Positions 1 to 11,475 of a DNA stretch of 64,000 nt are shown here, in pieces. The notes below the pieces were generated by a model that worked only from the letters and a program-made list of their open reading frames with translations, did not search any database and was not told the origin of the DNA. Every line of letters starts with the position of its first letter. Position 1 is the stretch's first letter. Source of the DNA: Trichoplusia ni (Eukaryota > Arthropoda > Insecta > Lepidoptera > Noctuidae). Position numbers and translations under genes: made by a program. Location: contig NC_039494.1 of the NCBI RefSeq assembly GCF_003590095.1, positions 620,001 through 684,000 on the forward strand, read 5' to 3'.

Positions 1-137
1 ATTGCCAAGTAACCATTAAAATTAATTAATAAAGAAAAACGTTTGTTTATTTCCTTTGTTTATTATAAATTAATTGTTGTCATTATTTACAAGGATTTTA
101 ACTACACAGGTTTATACTGCTAGGAATAGAGAACTCC

Positions 138-940
138 TTAGTGGTGGTGAGCGAGGAGCACGGGAGCATGGGCCACGTGAGCAGGTGCGGCATGAGCGGG
201 AGCGGAGTTGGTGACGACCGCGTTGAAGCCGTTGTGGTCGTCGGCGGTGTACTGCACGCGGCGCACGGAGCCGTCAGCCTCCACCAGAGAGTACTCGCCG
301 TGGACGGCGTCACCATCGCGGGACTCCTGCTGGGACTTGTTGTCGCCGGTGTGGCCGTCAGCGACGGAGTAGGAGTAGTCGTATTTGGGGTGAGCCTGTT
401 ATAAAACATAATATATTTAGATATCGGCGCCAAAATAATAATAATAATAATAATATCATATCAAGAGTCTGAGTCAGAATATAATCCAGGTTCAATACTT
501 ACGTATTCCTCAGCGTGAGCAGATACAAGGACCTTCTGGGCGGGTGCGATCACCTTGGCGACGGGAGCGGCGTAGTGGATGGGAGCAGCAGCGTAGTGAG
601 TGGGGGCGGCGGCGTAGGCAACGGGAGCAGCGGCGTAGTGAGCGGGGGCAGCGGCGTAGTGGATGGGAGCGGCGGCGTAGTGAGCAGGAGCTGCGGCGTA
701 GGCGACCGGGGCGGCGCTGTGGGCGATCTGGTGTCCCTCATCGTGACGGACGATGTTCTGGGAGGAGACGGCGGCAGCCGGGGAGTAGTGAGCCGCGGGC
801 AGGAGACCAGCCGTAGCCACCGCCAACACTGCGCTCACAGCAACGATCTAAAATAACCAACACTCAGTAAAGGTCCAGCTTATAATATTATATTTACTAT
901 TATATCTTCATTAATATTTACGACTCACTTTAGAGAACAT
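138..940 (-). CDS. RR-2 cuticular protein (gene A), 204 aa
   Basis: Exons (minus strand) 929-940, 503-847 and 138-395; both introns are GT-AG and phase 0. Exon 1 encodes only MFSK, and exon 2 completes a signal peptide (IVAVSAVLAVATAG). Residues about 20-119 are a low-complexity linker with one SSQNIVRHD motif followed by many AAPxHYAAAP units. Residues about 120-180 are a complete RR-2 domain (AHPKYDYSYSV, GDNKSQQESRDGD, GEYSLVEADGS, ADDHNGFNAVV), which in this family binds chitin in hard cuticle. The tail is short and ends LLAHHH. TTTATT at 46-51 and 59-64 gives AATAAA on the minus strand downstream of the stop. The nearest relative is gene B, about 4 kb away in the same orientation. Intron 2 carries an AAT microsatellite absent from B. 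Secretion and structural role come from family knowledge. Confidence 0.95.
432..455. repeat. (AAT)n microsatellite in intron 2 of gene A
   Basis: About seven to eight AAT units in a row. The matching intron of gene B lacks the run, so it arose or expanded after the A/B duplication. Confidence 0.9.
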
Positions 941-966
941 GTTGATATGATTTTCTGACACACAAC

Positions 967-1034
967 TGATGCACAGCATGTGTTAAGATTGGCTTTTATA
1001 TGTTGCGCTCAATATTTTGGGCGCGGCAAGGTCG
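967..1034 (-). promoter_or_regulatory. Promoter of gene A: initiator, TATA, AAGGTCG
   Basis: On the minus strand: CAAGGTCG at 1034-1027, TATAAAA at 1000-994 and TCAGTT with its A at 967. The TATA to initiator distance is 33 nt. TCAGTT fits the arthropod initiator TCAKTY. The predicted 5'UTR is about 27 nt. Motifs are read directly; use as a start site is inferred. Confidence 0.75.
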
Positions 1035-1545
1035 ACGGGTCACGAAGTGGCTTCATAGATTATTTGGAAGCTTTCTCGGTACCTACCTGCCAAACGTGTA
1101 GTACTATGTTGATATACATATAAACGTTGCCCAAATTAACCGAAGGAAACCATTTGGTAATTTGTTACACAATGTCTTCTAGTCTAGTTATTGTAGTGAT
1201 GTATTATGACAGATATTTTTTAGGTAACATTTCGACACTAGCATCTAGTAAACCTACATTCGGACAGCAGTCTATTTATGATTTAGATGTATCTTTGATC
1301 GAATGTCTCAATAAACAATGTAGGTCTTTCTTCGGTAATTTTTCGTCATCTTTTGTTTAATTTTCCAAACACATTGTCTCACAATGTGTACAATTACAGT
1401 CATAGCATCTAAATAATGGTTATTGTCGTTTAATGAACAACATCTAAACATAAACACGTCTTTCATAACTGGTTCGGAGACGATGTTATTATTTCCTATT
1501 TCCTTACTAAGTTGTTTGATATGCTTAATGTCATAGGTCTATCGC

Positions 1546-1612
1546 CATGACCTCAAGATGCGGTCTTCGAACTCGCTGTTATATAATGAAGATGATTCAC
1601 TCATTCACAAAC
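1546..1612. promoter_or_regulatory. Block conserved between upstream regions of A and B
   Basis: Positions 1546-1573 are identical over 28 nt to 5812-5839. A second near-identical block (AGATGATTC, then TCATTCACAAA) follows at about 1590-1612 here and 5861-5883 there. Both copies lie about 580-780 nt upstream of the start sites of A and B, in otherwise diverged DNA. The first block contains TGACCT. A distal regulatory element is one explanation. Confidence 0.5.
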
Positions 1613-2254
1613 TCCGATACAAAAACTTGAAGATGGTATCGGATATTGCGACACGCCGTCTGCCGGTAACGTTATGATTTTTTGCTGCACGAATACTGAA
1701 TTTATTAATAGGAACAATAAAACACGGTCAAGGGCGAGCTGATCTTGAATAAAATTTTTGAAGCTTAACATTAAGATTCTGCTTGTAACAATTGGTGCTA
1801 TTATCAAATTAAGATGTTTAATGACGTTGCGTGAAAAAGCGATTCTGTTTTTAATTAAGTACATAATTATTTTGATAGAATTAAATAACCATTTATAAAA
1901 TTTTGTAGCTATATATATTATCGGGTGAATTAATGTTGTCCTTCTGTCCTACATTATTTTGGTCAAGGGCAGCAGCTAAACTTCCTCTACCTGTATCACT
2001 TATGGATTGTATGATCGTAACTTTTATCGCTACCGACAGTGTCCACAACTGTTACCCATTAAATTTTTAAGACCTGTATGGAGTTCAAATAAAGTATCAT
2101 GTATCAAATTTTAGGGCTGAAACGAAAGCCACAGGCCAAAATATATTCAGAAAAACACTCTTAATTTCTCTAATAGTTGGACAGACTTCAAATCCCATAA
2201 TAGGCACTACTTCTTCTCTTCTTTTTTAGAATTTTAATATCATTTTCAGGTTAA

Positions 2255-2400
2255 CGCAATCAAAGGATAAAAACGGAACCCAATAACCAATTATCTGATG
2301 TCTATACGACCGTCTGTCACCAAGCTATGAATAAAGAACCGTAATAGCTAGATATTTGAAATAATCACAGATGACATAAAACTGTAGCTGCTATAAAATT
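2255..2400 (+). repeat. Decayed lepidopteran interspersed repeat (family 1)
   Basis: Carries GTCTGTCACCAAGCTATGAA, then AACCGTAATAGCTAGA, then CACAGATGA and GCTGCTATAAAA in the order of a common lepidopteran repeat. Copies of the same family are at 20370-20640, 21625-21862, 26430-26645 and 55012-55215. Family identity is from memory of lepidopteran repeats; the copies resemble each other directly. Confidence 0.5.
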
Positions 2401-4218
2401 AAGATCGAGGCAATGGTCGATAACTTGATGGGCTTTTGCTTTGCAGATCGGTTCTTTAGCTTATTTAGAAAGAACTCTCTAGATAATGCATTTATTTCAC
2501 ACTTGACTTGTTTTCGGACACTGCGGTAAAAATTAATAATAAGATAATAATTTTCGCGTTTAATTATTTTTTTCGATATTTATTACACTTAATCTCCTTA
2601 ACAACTTAATGAGAGATACGTTGTTACGATGCCATCATAAAATAATTTATAAGCACTAAAATTTCGTCAAAGGTCTTTAAAGTTATTAAAAAACGAGTGT
2701 TGGATTAATGTGAGTAGCCTACTAACAGTCGTCTGCGTCTCATTTCCTTCAATCTCTCGTGTTTGTAATTCTGAATTATAATCAATTTATTCATAAGGTT
2801 GCCCTAAAATTGGTTTTTGACTAAAAATCTTAGTTACGTATTTTTCCTTTTATTGTGTGAAGAAAAAAACGAGTGACGGCACTTCTCAGGATCAGTAATC
2901 GGCACATCATGACGTTACCAGCACCCAGCCTCCTCTTCCAAAGGGTTTACCATCATCTTTTATTCTTTATTTTATTAATAATTTTTTAGATTTCCATAAA
3001 AATGTATCTAATATTTTAGGTACATATTTTTTGTGAATCAATGGATACTCAATATATTATGGATCTGATCAATTTTGAACCGACAAGCTAGCAGGCTGAT
3101 ATTTTCAGGGTAGTTTCAAGACCGACGACAATGCAATTTAAATCTATGCCTAAACGGCTGGACCAATTGTGATAAAATTTGAATGGAGTAACATTTAAAA
3201 ACGTAGGTGTTTAGATTTTTTGAAATTGTTTAGTTTTGTGCATAATATTTGATTTCTTTTCTTTCATTGCTTAATTTTTCATTTAGCAACTATATAGTTT
3301 ATTTATTCATTGACGTCCCTGCAATCGTTGCTTTAAAAATAGTAGGTATTGGTCGTTCAATATTTTATTAGTATAATTATATTACCAAAATAATTTAACC
3401 AATAAATTAAATACACCTAATTTAATTATAGATATAACCCTGAATAAGGTCAAATTTAATTGTTGTGTTAAATTCATTGTCACCAGGAAACTATTAATAT
3501 ATTCCGTAAATAGTTTACGGTTTATTATAAATTGATGATATTTTGTTATAACAGACGTGAATCTTAAATTTCCAAAAGATTTCAATAAAAAGTTGCTTTT
3601 GCAGTACGATTCACTAATTACAATTTTCATTTCCTATAAAAAAAAAAATAATTTATCCTACTGGCTATGGCTAGTATAATTTAACCCAATGTTGTCTTAT
3701 AAAAGGGTATGTTAATAAGTTCTCTATGTGTTACCTTTGAGGAGATAATTGAGGTACAAAGTTAAATTATTTACTACCATTAAATGAAAGAAATTCTTTC
3801 AGACCTTTTCTACATGTAACAACATTTAATTACATTAACATTAACACTCTACAATTTCATCATCGGATCGGCAAGATCAGTTGAGAAATAATGTTGCATA
3901 ATCATATCAAAAGGATATTATGCTAAAGGTTCCACTTAAAGCTTAATATTCACAGATAAAAAAGGTCAAAAGGTTTTAAGGTAAGGCAATGCAAAAAAAA
4001 ACCCTTTTGCAAGACGGTTTTGAGGTGATGTAAAAATATTCAAAATGTAAAATTATATTTCTCGCCAATGCTTGTTACGGTATCACTTTAAATTGTCGTC
4101 AAAAATCTGAAGAGAATTAAAGAGATTTTAACAATTTGATTGTTTTATTTTCATAAATAAATACACACTATTTACAAAAGTCGTTTCCTTATATGCTAAT
4201 CGACATCATCAGTGCTGC

Positions 4219-5005
4219 TTAGTGGTGGTGAGCGAGGAGCACGGGAGCGTGAGCCACGTGAGCGGGCGCGGCGTGAGCGGGAGCGGAGTTGGTGACGACC
4301 GCGTTGAAGCCGTTGTGGTCGTCGGCGGTGTACTGCACGCGGCGCACGGAGCCGTCAGCCTCCACCAGAGAGTACTCGCCGTGGACGGCGTCACCATCGC
4401 GGGACTCCTGCTGGGACTTGTTGTCGCCGGTGTGGCCGTCAGCGACAGAGTAGGAGTAGTCGTATTTAGGGTGAGCCTGTTGTAAAACACAATATATTTG
4501 ATATCGGCGCTAAAGTAATATCAAGAGTCTTAGTCAGAATATAATTCAGGTTCAATACTTACGTATTCCTCAGCGTGAGCAGATACGAGGACCTTCTGGG
4601 CGGGTGCGATCACTTTGGCGACGGGAGCGGCGTAGTGGACGGGGGTAGCAGCGTAGTGAGTGGGTCCGGCAGCGTAGGCAACGGGAGCAGCGGCGTAGTG
4701 TGCGGGGGCAGCGGCGTAGTGGATGGGAGCGGCGGCGTAGTGAGCGGGAGCTGCGGCGTAGGCGACCGGGGCGGCGCTGTGGGCGATCTGGTGTCCCTCA
4801 TCGTGACGGACGATGTTCTGGGAGGAGACGGCGGCAGCCGGGGAGTAGTGCGCCGCGGGCAGGAGACCAGCCGCAGCCACAGCCAACACCGCGCTCACAG
4901 CAACGATCTGAGAAGATAATTTTGATCAGTATAAATCCATGAAGTCTCAAGCTGGAATATTCCTCGTGTAATATTTTTTTATTTGGAACTCACTTGAGAC
5001 AACAT
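4219..5005 (-). CDS. RR-2 cuticular protein (gene B), 204 aa
   Basis: Exons (minus strand) 4994-5005, 4563-4907 and 4219-4476, the same exon lengths as gene A. Exon 1 reads MLSQ instead of MFSK. Exon 2 gives the signal peptide end and an AAPxHYAAAP linker with one SSQNIVRHD motif. The RR-2 domain (about 120-180) is almost identical to A, and the tail ends LLAHHH. Differences from A are scattered substitutions, for example GPTHYAATPVHY in the linker. TTTATT at 4144-4149 is the minus-strand poly(A) signal. A recent tandem duplicate of A. Confidence 0.95.
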
Positions 5006-5031
5006 GTTGTTATGATTATCTGAGATACAAA

Positions 5032-5098
5032 TGATACAAGTCATGAGCTTAAATCTGTTTTTATATGTTGCGTCTGTATTTTGAGCGAGGCAAGGTCG
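5032..5098 (-). promoter_or_regulatory. Promoter of gene B
   Basis: Minus strand: CAAGGTCG at 5098-5091, TATAAAA at 5065-5059 and TCATTT with its A at 5032, 33 nt from the TATA start. The layout is the same as gene A. Confidence 0.75.
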
Positions 5099-5511
5099 AC
5101 GGGTCACGGAGTGACTTCAGAGATTATTTAAACGCTTTCTCTAATCATATCTATGACCAGTTTGACGTGTAGTGTTAGTATAATATATATTTAATAGTTG
5201 TTCTTGTTTACATTTTCTCAGAGCCAGCCAATATATTCTTTTATTATTGAACACAAGCAACAGTAACCATTCAAATGTGCTTTGAGAGCTTTAAGATATA
5301 TTTACTTTTACATATATTCCACATCAATATTAAAAATCAAATACGCAGCGTATCGAATTTACCCTAACAAAATTTCATCCAAATTGATCTGGCTGTTGAG
5401 CGTAAAGAGGTGACGAACAAATTCAAACAAACACAATTACACACGAACTTATTAGCCCAATAGAAACAAAGGATTTATATATAGTATTTAAGAGATAATT
5501 TATTCTATTTA

Positions 5512-5649
5512 GGGCCGAGTTTTCAATCATCAGTTAACTTCTATCTGAAGAATAAATATGGCCGTTTGACATATTTTCTATAAAAAAGTTGTCAAAACGT
5601 CAAACAAATTCGTCGAATAAAAGTTATGTGCCAATTGAAAAATCGACCC
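5512..5649. mobile_element. MITE-like element with TTA target duplication
   Basis: Ends are imperfect inverted repeats: GGGCCGAGTTTTCAAT at the left and, reading inward from the right, GGGTCGATTTTTCAAT. The element is 138 nt, flanked by TTA at 5509-5511 and 5650-5652. GGG termini with a TTA duplication resemble PIF/Harbinger-type non-autonomous elements. No coding capacity. The class assignment is an inference. Confidence 0.55.
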
Positions 5650-5811
5650 TTAATCTATTTAAGTAATTTAAAAAAGAAAGAATTCAGGAGAATTTTTGTA
5701 AGGGCAAACATTTTATTAACAAAACAAAAACAATATAGTTTTTGTTTGTAGAAGTCTATTTTCAAACATATATTATGTAAAAAAGATAAAGTTATAATTA
5801 GAAGAATACCT

Positions 5812-5883
5812 CATGACCTCAAGATGCGGTCTTCGAACTTTGTATTACATATATTATGTCAGATGATTCTTTCATTCACAAAT
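5812..5883. promoter_or_regulatory. Second copy of the A/B upstream block
   Basis: 28-nt exact match to 1546-1573, then AGATGATTC at 5861 and TCATTCACAAA. It lies about 780 nt upstream of the predicted start site of gene B. See the entry at 1546. Confidence 0.5.
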
Positions 5884-6173
5884 TAACGATTAATAATCAT
5901 CTAGTAATTTTGAAGATGCGCTCAAGTCAATTTCAATTCAATTGCTATTCATTCATCGGCCATTGTAAATAGCAGAATTGGGGCCCAGGGTTTATTGAAA
6001 CGGTTGCCTAATGTGGAATACTCTTACAAGCAACCAGTAGTCATAACAACAGATACAACATTTTCATCAGTCAATAAAAACAAAAGACAATCGCCCTATA
6101 AAAAGGTAGAGTTCAATATCGTTCAATTTTATAGAGCAAGGTAATTTGGTACAGTTTTGGTTGTACAAGAAGT

Positions 6174-6420
6174 AAAAAGCCATTTTTTTTATTTTATTTT
6201 TATTTAGCCTAACCGCTGGGCAAAAATCGTCACACACTGGATGCCGGAGGAAGCACAACGTCGACGAGGTCGTCCGCGACGAAGGTGGTGTAACGATCTA
6301 GTCAAATACGCGGGGCGCACGTGGCGGGAACTTGTACAAAATAGAGAAGTGTGGAAGAGAAAGGGGGAAGCCTTTGCCCAGCAGTGGGGTCTCAAGCAGG
6401 CTAAATAAAAAAAAAGCCAT
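6174..6420 (+). mobile_element. 5'-truncated non-LTR retrotransposon with target duplication
   Basis: An open frame at 6208-6408 encodes the C-terminal end of an RTE-like endonuclease/reverse transcriptase polyprotein: RWAKIVTHW, then RRGRPRRRWCNDLVKYAG, RTWRELVQNREVWKRKGEAF and AQQW before a stop. An A-rich tail follows. The 10-nt sequence AAAAAGCCAT occurs at both 6174-6183 and 6411-6420, a clear target-site duplication. The 5' junction is T-rich. The frame is still open, so the insertion looks fairly young, but it has no catalytic domain and is dead. Confidence 0.8.
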
Positions 6421-7529
6421 AACATCATAAAATAATTTATTTATAATAAAAGATAAGGTTTATCAATGGTAATATTTGGGCGGAAAGGTCTCAAACTTGT
6501 GACCCAGTTTTAAGGTCAAGGACAACGCGCTGTATAATTGGAGTTCACGTCACAGACGACAGTAGGTAGACATTTTGTGTTACAATGCATTCTCGTAAAT
6601 GGATTTACGTGTGCAGTCTAACTGAGGAGAGACAGCGATTTTTATTATTATTCCTTCGCTTTACTAGATTATTTTAAAACGATCTAATATCATGTTGATT
6701 TGAAATGTAATTGTTGTAAAAAAATTACCATTGAGATCCTCCAAGCCGTTCGGAACAACGGCAACGTCATTTTATTTAAAATGTAATTGAAATAAAACTG
6801 TACAATATTGTGTATAGCTGTGGCCACATTGTTGAGACGCAAGTATGAGTTTTAGCTCCAAGACGAATGGACGGTATTTGTCGAGAATATTTGTACAAAA
6901 TAAAATCAACACTTGACGAATTTGTTTATTTTTTATAGGCACACTTTGTGTGATTTATTGCACAATTATATTTTTATGTTTCATAAAAAGGTCGAAATCA
7001 TTCATTGATCAAAAGGAAAAAATGCCAAGCGCATTTATAAAAAACTGAGTGAGTGTTTCGAGTATCCGATTTCCAGTTAAAAGTTGTTTATCAAAAGTAA
7101 AGGTCAATAAAATAATGTTTAACTGAAGTAACCGCTAATCGCTAATCATATACTAATGTCGACAAAATCGGTCTAGCTGTTGAGGCGTAAATTTATTATC
7201 AGCTGTCTGCTTGTTACTTACACCGTGTATTGCCTCGAGCATTCGACCCACGCCGCAGCCGTGTCAACAACTTATCTTCTAATATATGGTAACGATATAA
7301 TGTAAACAAATTTGATTTTGTAACAATGAATTTAAAATTTATTTAGTGTTAGTTCTATTATTATTATATTAAAAGATTGTTGACCTTATTTTTTAAATGT
7401 ATACTGAGTGTTGCGATATTCAAATTGGCATGTAATGCAGTCTAGAGACAAGATTAAAAATGTACCTGCTGATATTGGTATGATCGTTGGCCTGCAAAGT
7501 TAAAGGTTTGAATCCCCATATGCAGCAAG

Positions 7530-7625
7530 CATTCATATCTACGCGGGGATCGAACCCGCGACACGTCGTGCTCAGAGGGTTTGGCTTGGTGACCTCAAAT
7601 ACTCGGCTATAAATGCAGTCAATAA
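7530..7625 (-). mobile_element. tRNA-derived SINE-like segment
   Basis: On the minus strand a B-box-like GGGTTCGATCCC lies about 30 nt after an A-box-like TAGCCGAGTATTTGAGG. There is no closing acceptor stem and the anticodon arm cannot be folded, so a working tRNA gene is unlikely. Confidence 0.45.
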
Positions 7626-9451
7626 ATAACTTAGAAATGATTAACATAATAAGCTGCAACTGAAATATCATGAAAACTTTGGAAATACTGTACATACTAT
7701 ACATACATTATCGAATTATAAAGTCAGAGTCACGGGCTTAACCGAATGAAAACTCCTTTCTTTGTACTTATTACACCTTTTTAAATGTAGTTTTCTTAAC
7801 GTTTCCTAACTTTCATCACCTTCACGTGCGATGCAAAACGTTGTTATACCTTTCCGTTAGTCATATCCGGGCAATAGGTTTAACACAAGCCATTTGATAA
7901 GGTTTGTATAACATTAGAGGTTTATACACTGATTCCAAAGTGTTATTAAACATTATTATAATATCGTGTGCCCATAGAATAATATTATTGCTGATAAAAT
8001 GGACCATTTATGTAGAGAGCGATTAGATCTTAAACACTTAGATGGTTTCTAGATGGAAAAAACCTGAGCGTGATGAATTGTAACGCATTGCCACGCACCG
8101 ACTTAACGCGGAAGACACGCTTTAAGTAGACGTGTAGTAAGAGTCTATCACAGCCTAGTTCCACCACCAAAGAGGTGGGTGTATACAATGCTTAGCAATT
8201 GTTGATGTAATAAAAAATATACCGTTTTTTTCTCGACGCTTTTCAATGGGTACCATGGGTCCATCTATTCATTAATAGAACAAATCAGTTATGGCTGCAA
8301 TCACAGCGTGTGTTCATACACTATGAGAGAGATATGCTTATTCTATAAAATAAAACAGGTCTTTGATGAGAGATACAATAAGCTGTGAGAGTCCTTATCT
8401 TCCCACAGGCGATAAATATTTGCATAATGAAGTGATTGTTATGGCCTATCTCGTAAAACAGCTACTATTATATGGAAAATTATGTTATATAATTTAAATG
8501 TTTTGGAACACTTCAGAGACGTACATTTTAAATTTATTGATGAGGATGTCTTTTATAAAAGTAGGAATTCCTACATTGGAACTTTTTTAATTAATTTCAT
8601 TCAACTTTCACAGTAAAAATTTGCAAACTTCTTGCTTGAAAATATCTCGTACGTATGACAAACTTCTTGCTTAATTTTTAACCCGCAAACTTTTTAAAAT
8701 ATGTATCGATTGCATTATATGGAATGTCATACAATCTATCTCAATAAATCAATAAATCTAACACAGCGATCTGTGTCAAAGCTTACTTATCTGTTACATT
8801 AAGCTAAGTAATAATAACAAGAGTTTACGCAACAATTTTAGACTTGTTAGAATAACCATATTGAATGCAAACATGCAAACTTGTTCCATAGAAAGGTACC
8901 TAATTATGATTAAATAATCTATTTATATCTTATTATATTTATAAACCATTAAAACGTTAAAGTGAGCTTAAGTTACATACGTAAAGTATTAATTTCACGT
9001 GTCCTCAGATAAATGTATTACACCTTTGTTCATAAGAACATGTATCGTTTGCAAATTCCTCATTAGTGACGTAACACCATCCCTTTGAGCAATCCCAAAC
9101 AATAGGTGGAAATGAAATAATAGTTAATGCATTGATATCATTGGATGTGAATGAAAACATCGTTCTGAACATAGACAATTGGGTCTCTCGGTCAGTGTGC
9201 GCGCATATCGCTCGCGTTGTGAACGGAGACGATACGCTTTCGTTACGAAAAGCTTTCATAAGGTGGAAGGTAGCTCACTAACGATGTAGTGTCCGGAAAC
9301 GGTGCATTGAAAGCAAACAACATCCCGCTCGTTCAATAGTAAAACATATCTTTTTGTGTTAAGTGTATTATTTTGTGGTTGAACGTTTTTAAAAGTGAAT
9401 TTCATCGATATTACTGCTTAGAATTTTGGGAATACGAAACTTGGAGATAAA

Positions 9452-11475
9452 ATGATGTTCAAGGTAAGTTGTTATCCCGGAAATAAAACTACTAATATAA
9501 AATTGGAACAATCGTACTGATTATCTGGGAAGTGTTTATATTTTCAGATAGCATCAACAGTATTGTTAACGATGTGCGCGGCCGAAATTCAAATTTTGTT
9601 TCCAAAACGAGCTGCTTCTCAAGGGCTTTCGCCGAAAAGATTTTACAGACAAGATATGGCGGTACCCTTCAAATATGGCCATGTTCACCATTATAGCACT
9701 GCCAATCCTCTTATTCGAATGGGACAACATCTACCAAGTTTGTATCAAGGAATACAATATGCTCCCTTACAAGGGCGACTAGGGACAAAGAACAAAAATA
9801 CTGCGGCAGAATATACAAAAGTGACTCCTACAATAAGTAGTACTTCGCTTCCGCAGAGTAGCCAGATTGAGCAAAGTGGTCAGTTTGGGCAGGTTGAGCA
9901 GAGTGGACAAACTGTACAGAGTAGGCAAGTAGGGCAGAGTGCTCAAAATGGGCCGAATGAACAAAGCGAAAGAAATGGATATGCGAAATACTTGGAGCCA
10001 CGAGTCGCCACCGAAGCTCGGGATCCGTCGTACAAATGTTACAATCCAGGACACAATGTGGAGGTTTTGTCTTCTGTCAGCAGAAGTCCTGGTCATAATG
10101 CCGTGTATAGAAATTTCCCGGAAGTCGTTCAGAGGGATAAACCGTTCAAGGTAAATAGCTCGTATTGTCAGGTCATATAGTGCGACTGCTTTTTTAATAT
10201 TTATCCCAAACTGAAAATGGAAAAATCCAGCAATTCAAATTCGAGAAAAATCGAACACAAAGTAACTATGTAATCAATTGATTTGGTTCTATGAGTTCTG
10301 TTGAACTTTTGATGTTCATAGTTTTCGGCTCACTTTCAAAAAATAAAAATCGCCGGCAATCCGTAAAGTAAATATTTTTTTGCATAATTTATACTAATAT
10401 AAACTAAGGTTATTACTTAGTATAGAAATGTTAATAAAATAGACATATTTTACATTACAATATTATGTCAATGAAAATATTTTATAATTTACACTTAGCT
10501 ATGATGTTTCATCACGGCCTCGTTTTGGAAACTTATATAGCTAACCAAACTATGACTAGAAAGTCAGACTACCAAAACATAACAACTAACGTCTCTAGTT
10601 AGATAGTTAATAAATAACCCTTATTGTATTGACCTATTTGGATAAACAACGATTGTGAAAAGTCAATATTGTTTAGAATGGGCCTTGTTACCAACCGCTA
10701 CTTTTAGCTCCCAGCTCTCTCTCGTAACTGGTTCATTTTCACAGATAGAAAAGATAGTATAAATTTAATACAAATTAGAATAACACAATACTAAAATGGT
10801 AAGGCCAATCTAATATTTTATAAAACAAATCACATACTATAATAGTAACAGGGAAAATAATAGATGGTTTTTGAATAGTATCGATTTCAAAGATAAATCA
10901 GTCCTGGGCATGGGCCTATTTTACAATTTTCATTGATGTCGAAGTCCTACGTCAAATTGTGGATTAACGAGGTTGATATTAATTTATAGATAAACTACAT
11001 GAGGCCATACGGCGTGTATAACTTGGATACGTTAACAACAACGATGTCGCCATTTGAACTACCGCATCAGAACCCACCACCTTTCACTTTTACCAACCAG
11101 CATTACGTCATCAACCCTAATTTGTAAGTTTAATGCATGTATCTATACTCTATCCATACAGATAAATTTAAAGTTATTGACTTAACTTATAATTTCAGAG
11201 TCGGTCACGAGGGTCCAGCGGGAGAAAAAATTAAACGTCAATATTCACCATACGCAAAGTTTCACAGGCTGCACCTGAACATAGCAAGAGTGTACAGTCC
11301 AGGACAGGTGCCGCAAAAGCCTCCAGTGTTCACAGACACCTACTCCGTGAACGTACCGGGGGTGCCAGTGCATCCACAAGCATACTTACCTCCAATATTC
11401 CAAGCTCTCACCGATCACAAGACGTTACTCTATCCTAAGGATAACCAGAGAAAATATCACTTCCGCCTGCCATAA
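9452..11475 (+). CDS. Unclassified secreted protein (gene C), 341 aa
   Basis: Exons 9452-9463, 9548-10150, 10990-11123 and 11199-11475. The first two introns are phase 0; the third splits a codon (phase 2). The 12-nt first exon encodes MMFK, and with exon 2 it forms a signal peptide (MMFKIASTVLLTMCAA). No RR, Tweedle or CPF motif is visible. The mature protein is basic and rich in Q, S, P and Y, with a QSGQ-type run at about residues 107-148 (EQSGQFGQVEQSGQ) and two PGHN motifs about 20 residues apart. The C-terminal third is rich in Pro, Tyr and His (ends YHFRLP). I do not recognise the family. Its place and its 12-nt first exon suggest a cuticle or extracellular-matrix protein; that is inference. 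No clear TATA box was found. Confidence 0.8.
10151..10989. other. Intron 2 of gene C (839 nt)
   Basis: Begins GTAAAT and ends TTATAG. The longest intron in the window. AT-rich, with no ORF or repeat I can support. Confidence 0.7.

Larger units (their letters stand above)
1035..4143. other. Intergenic, genes A to B
   Basis: AT-rich and without a supported gene. It holds a 28-nt block at 1546-1573 repeated upstream of B, and a decayed repeat at about 2255-2400. The ORFs at 1127-1360, 1601-1864 and 3382-3630 have no recognisable domain or coding-like composition. Confidence 0.6.
5099..9451. other. Intergenic, genes B to C, repeat-rich
   Basis: No supported gene. Contents: a short element with terminal inverted repeats (5512-5649), the second copy of the A/B block (5812-5883), a truncated LINE with target duplication (6174-6420) and a tRNA-type SINE-like segment (7530-7625). 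ORFs at 7420-7704 and 9005-9259 show no domain. Confidence 0.6.

Noticed and set aside
7530..7625. Possible tRNA gene
   Set aside because: B-box-like sequence but no closing acceptor stem; better as a SINE-like remnant.
9005..9259. 84-aa minus-strand ORF upstream of gene C
   Set aside because: No signal peptide, domain or promoter; likely chance.
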